Below are positions 56,201-63,100 of a DNA stretch of 64,000 bases, piece by piece. This DNA is from Daejeonella sp. (lineage in GTDB: Bacteria; Bacteroidota; Bacteroidia; Sphingobacteriales; Sphingobacteriaceae), in contig NZ_JAUYSS010000058.1 in NCBI RefSeq assembly GCF_030695525.1, positions 62,001-126,000 on the forward strand, in the 5' to 3' direction. The first letter of the stretch is position 1. The number at the start of each line of letters is the position of its first letter. The position numbers and the translations under genes are program-made. The notes beneath the pieces were generated by a model. That model was given only the letters and a program-made list of their open reading frames with translations. It was not told the DNA's origin and did not search any database.

Positions 56201-58504
56201 ATTTCCACCAGTGGTCAGTGTCACACTTCCTGCCTGACTGCTGGTAACCGTTCCTGCACCAGCCAGAGAACCTATGGTTGCATTAAAGCCATTGAGGTCA
56301 AGGGTTGAAGTCACAGTAACAGCACTGCTATTTGAAATTCCAGCATTGTTGGCTCCAACTTTTAGAGTACCCACACTGATTGTCGTGACTCCCGTATAGG
56401 TACTGGCCCCGGAAAGCGTCCAGGATCCTGTTCCTGTTTTAACTACTGTTCCGGCTCCGGTACCTATAATACTTGATATGCTTCCGTTTCCTGAACCACT
56501 TAAAGTAAGTGCAAATGCTCCTGTAATCGTTCCCAGATTGGTCAGGTTAAGATCTCCTGCGCTGGTAGCAATGCTTGTGGCCGCACCAATGGTGACCAAG
56601 CCACTGTAATCAACTGCTGTGGCCGAACTATTGGTCAGTGCTCCGCCGGCACTTATTCCGGTACTTCTAAGGGTTATGGCCTCAGCCGTTGCCAGTGTGA
56701 ATCCATTCAGGTCAAGTGCTCCCGCTGTGATATTAACACCGTTATCTACAGTCCCCAAAGGCCCATTTGTTGCATTCCCTGCAGTACCCAGCCTGAGGGT
56801 CCCAGCACTTATAGTAGTTAAACCTGTAAACTCATTATCCGCTAAAAGCGTCCAAATTCCTGTTCCAATTTTGGTTAAGGTACCCGAACCGGTATTGATT
56901 AAACTTTGCATTGTTCCATTTCCTGTTCCTCCAAGCGTCAGGCCGAAACCCGAACCGGTAATGGTTCCTGTATTGATTACCATACCTCCAGCCGCTGTTA
57001 CAATACTCGCAGCAGATCCTAGTGAGATGGAGCCAGTATATGTAGAACTTAGAGTAGTTGAAGTATTATTCAGGGCGCCAGCAGATGCAATACCTGTTCC
57101 GTTTAAGGTAAGTGATTCAAGGGTCGAAAGACTAAACCCGGCAAGATTTAATGCTGCACCAGTATTAACTGTTGTTCCTGAAGCAATAGTACCCAATGGC
57201 GAGTTTGTGCCGTTTCCTGCAGCACCCAAAGTAAGTGTTCCGGCGCTTACTGTCGTAACTCCGGTATAGGAATTAAGTCCCGAAAGGACCATAATACCTG
57301 TTCCTGCTTTAGTTAAATCTAAAGTTCCGGCTCCGTCCTGAATTATACCAGAGAATGTTGTGGTTGTAGTATTATTCCCTCCTGTGGTCAAAACCAGTGC
57401 ACCAGCAGCTGTGCTGGTCACTGTTCCAGCGCCTGCCAAAGAGCCTATAGTCTCAGAAAAACCATTTAAATCGAGAGTTCCTGTAACAGAAACAGAATGC
57501 GCGGAAATATCAGACAAAACATTGGCAGCTCCCAGTTGAATTGTGCCGGCACTGATTGTCGTGGCGCCGGTATAGGTATTGGCAGTATTTAATGTTAATG
57601 TCCCTGACCCGGATTTTGTTAGTGCTATGGTTCTTATTCCATTTTGAATGATCCCTGAAAAGCTGGTACTTGTATTATCTGATCCAATAGTTAATACCCT
57701 GTTGGCAGCTCCATCACTGGTGATTGTGCTGCTACCTTCCAGACTTCCAACTGTGGTTGCTCCATCCAGATTAAGTGTACCTGATGTTAATGTCAAACGT
57801 CCTGTAGCTGAGGTTGTACCTGAGAAAGTGGTCACTCCTGAAGCTTTATTGATGACAATATTACGATAAGCGGTTCCTCTAATCAATTGCGAACCGGTAC
57901 CATTCAAAGTTAGTGTACTGGTGCCGGCTGTGAATGTCCCTGTTCCGGTAAAATCCCCACCCAAATTAATTATTGAATTACCGGTACACGTTAAGGCATT
58001 TTCGGTAGTAGCTCCGGGCATAGCGATCGTACCGCTTACAGTCAGCGATCCCGTAGTAATTGTTAAATTATTATCTCTGGTAGATGTACTTGTATTGACA
58101 AAATTCAGATTAGCACAGCTTACTATACCGCTTCCTATGGCGATGGTTTGAACCCGGGAATCAATAGAAGGATCAGAGTATGAAATATCACCCGTCACAT
58201 CCAAAGTGAAAGCACCTGAAATGTTTAGAGCACTGTTTACTGAATTAGAAACAAAACTTATGGAACTGCACACTGCTCCGGTAGCATTTATTGTAACTGT
58301 AATGCCTGAATTGATGCTTACAGTTTCAGCGGCAGAAGGCACTGCTTCACCTCCCCAGGTGGCAATGTCATGCCAGTTACCGCTAACACTTGCTATACGC
58401 TGTGCAAATAAATCAGTTCCTGCAAAAAGCAAAAAAAATGCCAATACTGTAAATTGAGAAATTACATTCACATTTTTACTAAACAGACATTGTTTTTCGC
58501 ACAT
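47219..58504 (-). CDS. Giant (3761-residue) cell-surface adhesin with gliding-motility-associated C-terminal domain
   Basis: Probable T9SS-exported surface protein. Signal peptide (residues 1-35). Residues ~310-950 hold six autotransporter-type beta-strand repeats (TYTGATTISAGT and variants); ~1050-2300 about a dozen ~80-residue repeats with cores such as TVNFNGTAQAI and FYDLIVNKS; ~2420-2685 a further beta region. Residues ~2690-3010 are three near-identical cadherin-like repeats (SENGTSVSTITATDAD, DFEAPADADANN) plus divergent copies, then Ig/Big-like domains (~3220-3310). The last ~85 residues are a CHU_C/gliding-motility-associated domain (MSPNGDGINDTW, KGYITIV), the sorting signal. The PorP/SprF partner follows at once. 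Function: adhesion or gliding; the ligand is unknown. Length and repeats make it prone to recombination. Confidence 0.9.
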   Translation of the reverse strand: MCEKQCLFSKNVNVISQFTVLAFFLLFAGTDLFAQRIASVSGNWHDIATWGGEAVPSAAETVSINSGITVTINATGAVCSSISFVSNSVNSALNISGAFTLDVTGDISYSDPSIDSRVQTIAIGSGIVSCANLNFVNTSTSTRDNNLTITTGSLTVSGTIAMPGATTENALTCTGNSIINLGGDFTGTGTFTAGTSTLTLNGTGSQLIRGTAYRNIVINKASGVTTFSGTTSATGRLTLTSGTLNLDGATTVGSLEGSSTITSDGAANRVLTIGSDNTSTSFSGIIQNGIRTIALTKSGSGTLTLNTANTYTGATTISAGTIQLGAANVLSDISAHSVSVTGTLDLNGFSETIGSLAGAGTVTSTAAGALVLTTGGNNTTTTTFSGIIQDGAGTLDLTKAGTGIMVLSGLNSYTGVTTVSAGTLTLGAAGNGTNSPLGTIASGTTVNTGAALNLAGFSLSTLESLTLNGTGIASAGALNNTSTTLSSTYTGSISLGSAASIVTAAGGMVINTGTITGSGFGLTLGGTGNGTMQSLINTGSGTLTKIGTGIWTLLADNEFTGLTTISAGTLRLGTAGNATNGPLGTVDNGVNITAGALDLNGFTLATAEAITLRSTGISAGGALTNSSATAVDYSGLVTIGAATSIATSAGDLNLTNLGTITGAFALTLSGSGNGSISSIIGTGAGTVVKTGTGSWTLSGASTYTGVTTISVGTLKVGANNAGISNSSAVTVTSTLDLNGFNATIGSLAGAGTVTSSQAGSVTLTTGGNNTSTVFSGIIQNGSGTLNLTKAGTLIFTVSGLSTYTGLTTINTGTIALGAAGDGTNSPLGTIDGGTRVNTGAVLNVNGITLSTSEPLALNGTGIAAAGALINGSATLSADYSGLITLESASSIVATTAARELNITNPGTITGSGFGLTLGGAGIGTMSSIIGTGAGTLTKIGAGTWTLSSANTFTGGATLSAGILNINHSQALGTVDGTFTITAGTINNTSGSSINTLYYPMAWNGSFTFTGANDLNLGTGAVTLGASIVATIAANNLTVGGIVSGSTFSLTKAGNGTLSFGSNDVTISSLTISAGTLLSTSGNLNLKGNFSNSASFSHNSGTLSFTGTVAQTIGGTVVSQVFHDLVVNKSLALTITGSTTSITVNDYTNTLGSFTPPAIFNINGNTLLTAGILTAGTTINATGNWTNNGGTFTPGAGTVNFNGTAQAITGSSNHNFNHFTINPTSTLTASSGIISIAGNWINDGAFVHNSGTVTFTRTTPQTLGGANSTTFYNLIENGLAGKTTLLTNTSIANDLTITAGTLDIGLFTSNGNGGTFSVANSASAIFQLEGAFPTGFATVTLGAASVITYSGAKAQVIYPVAAPGYGYLNITNTVGATAGGNLILQNTLTISSGAILDASNSGNYDISLGLNWTNNGGTFLQRAGTVTFTGAVAQAINGTDVNQTFHHLHVNKTGVLTVPATLNINGNLTLSSGTLTAGTSLFIGGNMTNNGGVFTAGLGTVTFNGTTQAIAGAVPITFRNITINSGSTLTGPAAMTISGEWNNSGSFAHNNGQVTFTSTTSAITSTNTTESFYNLILNKTAANVLSTGGSIITLNVNNFTQTLGNFTPPATLTINGNAVFTAGTFTAGTTTNIAGDWTKATAAIFTPGTNTVNFNGGGAQTINGTSTSQTFYDLIVNKSGGSLLNTGGSTTTLTVNDLTITLGDFTAPAAFTINGNALLTAGNLTSGTNLTSRGDWTNNGGSFAPGTNTLNFTGTGAQLINGTVLSQTFYNVIVNKTALTLLSVGGSNTTLTVNNFTQTQGDFTFTNTLDINGFLTLTAGTFTSGTMLNARGNWTNNSTFVHSNGTVNLDGILAQAIAGSSTTSFNNLTVSNTVAAVSVNTNTNIAGTLNMNGTGSLLIPGAAVVINNAGAVGTISGNGTIRITRIAATADYLNQYKFSTNTLNSLTLDFSGAGAQTVNGGLGDFGALTLSGSGAKTLPAIALNILGNFTFSGTASATALASITVGANVILGTGTVFTGGAFTHNIAGNWTNNGGTFTSINSTVNFNNTTGPQNINGTALTQTFFNILLNNNGQTLSLSGGTTTLSVGGDWTNNGGIFSGGAATVSFTGISKTIDGTSSTDFPIISIANGATITLNNSNTSTGLNLVSLSVNSSFTHGGTAALLVNGDVNIGQPTTSVRNNSWIINAGSATVSGLITLAGANVIASRIGRIALTTGTLNANGGITFIASAAATKVIDMSGGAAVLKLKGALTVPALSSTLTAGSSGSIINYLDTDPQTINFFSSGAYNNLRINNTSTAGASLSAPITTTNLMGNLFVGDTNTGSLFDTGDFNIALNNSQDLTIYEGSVINAGNTVISPATLATITVNGLFKTSNTSGFSGSVSAAINSANSPAIVLGTASTVEYTAAGGGQSVSPLVYNNLTMSNTSGNQTLSGNVTVTKTLSLNTGTMSIGANILTLNGPAIAGTPNSLSGNTTSSLVFGGSTLGITIPSSVSDLNNLTINNSNGVSLNADVGLTTNLLFSAGKLITGSNKLILNSGATITGAGQGTGWVNGNLQRNFSNTDPGIFEIGDLNYYSPLTLTFSGLTVAGNILGSSIATDHPNISGSGIKADKSINRYWTLTNSGVSFTTADLNFNWNTADNDAGIIPGNLRLAKYSGAVWIRPAVSGATTSSIQANGISSLSDFVIGEIANDFSPVITSNGGGVSASLSISENGTSVSTITATDADVVTTLSYSLSGGADAAKFSINNSTGVLSFIAAPDFEAPADADANNVYVVTVRASDGTNFADQTINVTILNVNEFSPLITSNGGGATAEISLPENSSIVTTVVATDADTTTPVYSLNGGADAAKFTINSSTGVLSFISAPDFEAPADADANNTYIVTVRASDGTNNIEQTITVIILNANDNSPLISSNGGGATASISLPENSTLVTTVVATDADNTSPVYSINGGPDATKFSINSSSGVLSFISAPDFEAPADADANNVYVVKVRASDGANFADQTISISITDLNDNKPLISQNQVFEIQESSPNNTIVGSVQASDNDAGTVLQNWTIISGNSGNAFTINPTTGILSVLTQASLQYELIQAFNLNLSVTDGLNISDNQVVKINLKEMSRPTIALGPSPSGCKGITAINLPYSSTSGSPEFYSISWNAAALLAGFNSITNAALTASSINITIPAQAASSTYSGTIIVKNAYKSSISYAFDIKINALPSLVLGQMPTVCKGTLNADISFTSASAAPNSYSIIWDQPALSAGFVNVDPGTSFPLGSFAVNIPVNAPAAIYTGSLFIKNSTCSAPAYPIQIKINDLPEIPIISGLQEVYVNKTIQLSASAQGGVWSSSNATIASVDPVSGLVSGKSNGKVTISYSVKYSNSCSNNALVDILVSTENSVISLNWVPLQVYGNSTIGTLVGTLSASSINQGAVYSFSLVPGAGSTDNSLFEISGNEIRIARLFNITHDKTFSIRVRATDQNGLSEDRVLSVNVIHVNQPPTIAATANMVICSTPSPQVLNLNGISPGPEPGQNVSITVSTDNINLFNTLNVSAVNGSNAALDYTLKDGLSGIANITLILTDNGGTANGGKNSLISTFTITVNPAVTANISSAVGVSISKGQTVELIASGGNSYAWANAAGIISGQNTDKLIVRPAENKSYQVTVTNSFGCTAVLSIALNVIEDFITLQPANIMSPNGDGINDTWIIENIDMYPDNEVRVYDKAGRLIFYKKGYTNTWDATLNGSYLAEGTYYYYVDFGLGLKKLKGYITIVRD
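49465..50435 (-). repeat. Tandem cadherin-like repeats inside the adhesin gene
   Basis: Three near-identical ~318-bp units start near 50433, 50115 and 49797 on the minus strand, encoding the same phrase around DFEAPADADANN, with a divergent fourth copy after 49480. High base identity marks recent amplification. Confidence 0.85.
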
Positions 58505-58836
58505 AGAAATTTATTTGCGACCATAGGCAATATTATAAAGCAAAGGTCAAGCCATAAAAAATGTTGCTATTACCCCGTTAAAACCGTCGAGAGAGGCATT
58601 TAAATTAAAAACTGTTGATGACGGGGTAAATATTACCCGAAATGGGCATATTTTTCTACAATAGCGCATTAATTCATCTATTTTGCATTAATACAATTTT
58701 AACAATAAGTTAATTAATTGATTTGCAGAATTAATCGTGTATAAAGCTATTTTTTATGCATATCTTGACTCGAGAAGCAATAATCAGGTGCTTTATCAAA
58801 GAAAGTATACATATTGACAACGCTTAATTTATAGCA
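58505..58836. other. 332-bp divergent gap upstream of the adhesin
   Basis: Holds two nested dyads: ACCCCGT (58572-58578) with ACGGGGT (58621-58627), and the perfect GGGTAA-ATA-TTACCC at 58624-58638. These could bind a regulator of the adhesin gene. TTGACCTTTG and TATAAT-like stretches near 58520-58550 lack proper spacing. No open frame of interest and no RNA gene recognised. Confidence 0.45.
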
Positions 58837-58995
58837 ATGGAAACAAATTACTTCATCATAGCATTGGCTTTGATAGTGGCGTTAATCGTCCTTTTCCTAC
58901 TAATCTGGAAGAACCGAAAAGACCAAAAAGCATTTGAACAGAAAATGAATCAGCAAAGTATTGATCCTGAGCAACATAAGGAAGAAAGAATTTAA
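58837..58995 (+). CDS. 52-residue single-pass membrane peptide
   Basis: ATG 58837 to TAA 58993-58995 encodes METNYFIIALALIVALIVLF, then LLIWKNRKDQ and a charged tail ending EQHKEERI. One strong membrane segment (residues ~5-23) is followed by a basic KNRKDQK stop-transfer stretch, so the C-terminus should be cytoplasmic. Similar tiny membrane proteins are frequent in Sphingobacteriales and have no known role. It is convergent with the response regulator (16 bp apart) and divergent from the adhesin. No recognisable ribosome binding site, which is usual here. The case for it being real rests on its sensible topology and composition. Confidence 0.6.
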   Translation: METNYFIIALALIVALIVLFLLIWKNRKDQKAFEQKMNQQSIDPEQHKEERI

Positions 58996-59011
58996 GTATC
59001 TTTGAGCATTA

Positions 59012-60049
59012 TCAGTTTTTAAAATTCTTGTATTCCTGATTATAAGCGTTTGCTTTTGTAATAATCTCTTTGATTATATCCTCAAGTTCATAGGCAGATT
59101 GATACAGATAATCATACATTTCTATTTTCAGACTTTCCGAAACTTCCGGGGTTTTGATCAGATCAACTAAACCCATAAGGCGTGCTATTGGTGCCCTTAC
59201 AACATGCGATTGAATCCATGAAATCTCACTCAGTCTTATGTTTTGGCCTTCAATTTTATTGACGTAATTAATTTGATCTGTAACATTTTGAGCGAGTATT
59301 AACTTTGCATCAAGCCCCTGATAATTGATAAATGAACTTTGAATTTCAACATATATAATTTCTCCATTTTTTTTCTGATGCCTGAATCTGTTCCGGAACG
59401 GATAGTCCGGGCTACCTTTCGGCAAACGGAGTGCAGCATTTAAAATCGGAATATCTTCCTCAGGTCGTATTTGTTCAAGAGTCATAGATAAAAATTCCTC
59501 AAGGCTATAGCCATATTGTTCAATTGCCGCCTGATTAACATTGAGAAATTTAAGAGTTCCAATCTGGAAGACCCACATTGGCTGCGGATTTAAGTGGAAC
59601 AGATCACTATACCTTTTTTCAGATTTTTCAAGTTCGAATAATGATTTCCTGCGTTCAATGTTATATACAATGCTTTTATAAAGAGATAGTGCATTTAGAT
59701 CATCCTTGAGAAGGTAATCATACACTCCCATAGTTAAGGATTTTACACTAAAATTAAAATCTGTAAAACCTGTGAGTACAATAATTGGGGTACCCATACA
59801 TATTTTCAGTATCGCCTGAATTAAATCAATCCTCTCCATATCTGGCAGGCTAAGATCAAGTAAAATCAGATCGAAACGCTTACAATCCTTTTCTCTGAAA
59901 AGGCTTTTTACTTCTTTAAAGCTTCCTGCCTGCGAAATCAAAGGAACAGAAATATATTCTTTGATATAGTCTTGAATCAGGAAATAGTCGCCCGGATTAT
60001 CTTCAACAATCAAAAAATTATATGGATGGTTATCCTTAGGTCGGGGCAT
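59012..60049 (-). CDS. Response regulator with PAS domain and DHp-like helix pair but no ATPase domain
   Basis: A 345-residue protein. Receiver domain at ~10-125 with phospho-accepting Asp65 (LILLDLSLPD), acidic pocket VEDN near the start, and the conserved Lys in DYLLKDD. PAS domain at ~140-255 (FHLNPQPMWVFQIGTLKFLNVNQAA). Residues ~265-335 form a helix pair with an H-box-like QSHVVRAPIARLMGLVDLI (His282), as in histidine kinases, yet no HATPase domain follows. It might accept phosphate at Asp65 and pass it to His282, or dimerise only. Encoded 78 bp after the eight-PAS kinase, its likely partner. No DNA-binding domain. Confidence 0.85.
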   Translation of the reverse strand: MPRPKDNHPYNFLIVEDNPGDYFLIQDYIKEYISVPLISQAGSFKEVKSLFREKDCKRFDLILLDLSLPDMERIDLIQAILKICMGTPIIVLTGFTDFNFSVKSLTMGVYDYLLKDDLNALSLYKSIVYNIERRKSLFELEKSEKRYSDLFHLNPQPMWVFQIGTLKFLNVNQAAIEQYGYSLEEFLSMTLEQIRPEEDIPILNAALRLPKGSPDYPFRNRFRHQKKNGEIIYVEIQSSFINYQGLDAKLILAQNVTDQINYVNKIEGQNIRLSEISWIQSHVVRAPIARLMGLVDLIKTPEVSESLKIEMYDYLYQSAYELEDIIKEIITKANAYNQEYKNFKN

Positions 60050-60127
60050 TTCTATCGCTTAGGAAGTTGAACTATATTAATCCAAAAATCTTCAATTTTT
60101 GTAAAATAATTCCTGCAGAATGATAGA

Positions 60128-63100
60128 CTAAGCAATTTTCAGGGATTTAGGTATTGTAAAGTAAAATGTACTTCCTTTTCCTTCAGTAGATTCGACCCAT
60201 ATTTTTCCTCCCATATTATCTAGAAGTTTTCGACAAATTGCCAGTCCCATACCTGTACCTGAATACTCGTCCTTATTGTGAAGCCTTTGAAAAATAATGA
60301 ATATTTTATCAAAATAATCCTCCGAAATGCCAATCCCATTATCTTTAACTGAAAAACGTATCTCATCTTCAGATTCCTCAGCATTAAGTTCAATTATTGG
60401 ATTTGATTCTTTAGAACTGTATTTAAGGCTATTGGAAATTAAATTTTGAAGTAATTGCCTGATGGCTGCCTTTGGTGCATTAATTATTGGTAAGCTATGA
60501 ACCCTTAATTCAGCTTTTTTATCCTGAATTTCTTTCCCTAATAAGAGTAATATTTCATCAATCACCTCATTTACATTGACCAGTTCGAGTGCTTGATCAA
60601 ATCGGCCTGCACGCGAAAAGTCCAGCAAATCAAGTATAATCTGTCTCATTCTTTTCGCGCCATCTACTGCAAAGTGTATATACTGATGAGCCTTGTGATC
60701 AAGTTTGTCGGAATACTTTTTCTCTAATTGGGACAAAAAACCTGAAATCATTCTCAAAGGTTCCTGCAGATCATGAGAAGCAACATAGGCAAACTGTTCC
60801 AGTTCCCGGTTAGAAATAGCCAATTCTTTAACATGTATTCTCAAAATATCGTTTATTTCTTTCATTTGATCTTCATGTATTTTACGTTCCGTTATATCTT
60901 TGAAATAAACTGACAGACCTTCACCAGAGGGGTAGGCACTAATCTCATACCATTTTTTCATAGGTTCATAATAGTCTTCAAAATTAACTACCTGCCCGGT
61001 TTCAATTGCCTTTTGATAATACTGATATGATAAAGAATTCTGACTTTTAGAAAATATGTCCCATAGGTATTGATTGATCATTTGTTGCTTTTTGGGGCCC
61101 AGTAGTTTCTCGGCTTCCTTGTTCCAATACGTTACAATCCAATCCCTGTCAACAGCAAAAAAACCATCCCCAATACTTTCGAGTATCTGATTACGCTCAT
61201 CAAAGGCCAGTTGCAATTCATTTTTAGCTTTCACCCGCTCAGAGATATCAATCCCTACGCATTGAATCTCCAAAGGTTGATTCTCAGCTCCGGTCAAACA
61301 GATAAAATCCCATAAAGTCGTAATGATTTTCCCTTTTACCTGTGATGGTTTATCAAGTTCAACCTGAAAGACTTTATTGGGATGTTTAAAACACTTCTCG
61401 ACGACTTCATAAACTCGCGGGTGGTGGTAATCCATAACTGCATTCATCGAAGGCTGTCCCAACATATCTGAGTCAGGATACAGCCATCCAAATTCCTGAT
61501 GGTATTTATTATTGCAATAAGATAAATTACCCTCCAGATCTGTCCTGAACATAAAATTGGTTTGTGATTCAATAATACCGCGGTAGCGGGATTCACTAAC
61601 CATCAATCTTTCCATAGCAAGATGAGACTCGGTAATATCTTGTGTAGTACCTTCAAAAACAAGAATCTTTCCGTTTTCGTCCCTGATCAAATTTCCTTTA
61701 GCATGAATCCACTTTATAGACCCATCGGGCAAGAGGATACGGTGACGGATATCATGATCTCCTTCTCCATTCAAAGCCTTTTTCCTACTTGCAAGAAATG
61801 CCTTACGATCTTCATGATGAATACTGCTTATCAGATAATCATAATCTAATTTCACCTTAGACTTATCGAGACCCCATATCTCATATAGTTCGTCCGACCA
61901 GTATAAAAATTTTGTATCGGGAACCGATTGCCAATAGCCAACACGTGCAATTTTCTGTGCAGTCAACAATTTAGTTTCATTTTCCTTAAGCTGTTGAAAC
62001 ATCCTGTCTTTCTCAGTAATGTCATTATGTACTACCATCATACAGGCACGCCCCATATAATCAAAACGATGTCCGGAAACCTCTGACTTGATCAAATCTC
62101 CATTTACTTTGATTTGCCAAAAAGTGCCAAAAGAAATTGTACCTCTATTAGCCTCAACACCTGCATGCGCTGAAATAACTTTCTCTGACTCCTGTTTGGT
62201 GTATAAGTCCATGATAGACATACTAAGTATTCTCTTTAGAGAATATCCATAATGCATCAGAGCTGTATCATTACAATCAAGGATCCGGAAACTATTCAAA
62301 TCATAAATAAACTGTGGAAGAGGGCTCGACTGAAACAGTAATTTATATTTTTCTTCTGATTCCTGCAGCCGTTTTAAGATTATCTTTTTGTCGGTAACAT
62401 CGGTTATCGTTACAAAAACGCCGATCACTTTATTGAATTCATCAAGGGCAGATTTATAGTGAAGCGAGAAAACAACCTTATCCGTACCCTGGAGCGGAAT
62501 AACCAGTTCCGACTCCTCCTCTTTCCCCATTAATACCCTCTGATATCTTTCAAATACTTCTGTAACCCTGCCGGGAGCAACATAATCCATAATGGATTTG
62601 TCCTTTTCAACCTCCCGCCCAAAATATTTTTTGTATAATCGGTTAAATTGTTGATTAAACGATACAATTTTCAGTTCTGTATTTAATAAAACGAAACTTT
62701 CTTCAGAATTGTTCATCAGAAGATTCATTTCAATTTCAGATTGACGCTTTTCTGTTACATCCCTGAAATTATCCACAATTCCATTAATTTCGGGATCATG
62801 CAAAAGATTAGTTATTGTGGCTTCGAGCCATCGCCAGGAACCATCTTTATGTTTTGCCCTGGATGTGTGTCCGGCAATAGGAATTCCGGGTTTATTCATA
62901 CATTCCTGCATCTTTTTAACTACTCCCTGCCGATCGTCAGAATGCAAAAGTTCAAACAAATTTAATTTCAGGGCCTCTTCTTCAGAATAACCCAAAATGT
63001 TCTTTACAGTGGGCGAAACATAAGTGGGTGTACCCATTACATCCAGAATAACAATGGCATCTGCACCATTTTCAACCAAACTACGATAGCGGCGCTCTTT

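Noticed and set aside
51732..57269. Long plus-strand open frames (for example 51732-52325 and 56619-57269) opposite the adhesin
   Set aside because: They lie antisense to a single coherent adhesin frame with a signal peptide and a C-terminal sorting domain, are rich in Val/Pro from the repeats read backwards, and have no family pattern.
49465..57700. Repeated sequence in the adhesin as a CRISPR array or tandem mobile elements
   Set aside because: Repeats are long, in frame with the protein, and lack the uniform short repeat-spacer pattern.
58520..58550. TTGACC and TATAAT-like words as a sigma70 promoter for the adhesin
   Set aside because: Spacing between the boxes is only about 7 bp, and Bacteroidota use a different primary promoter pattern.
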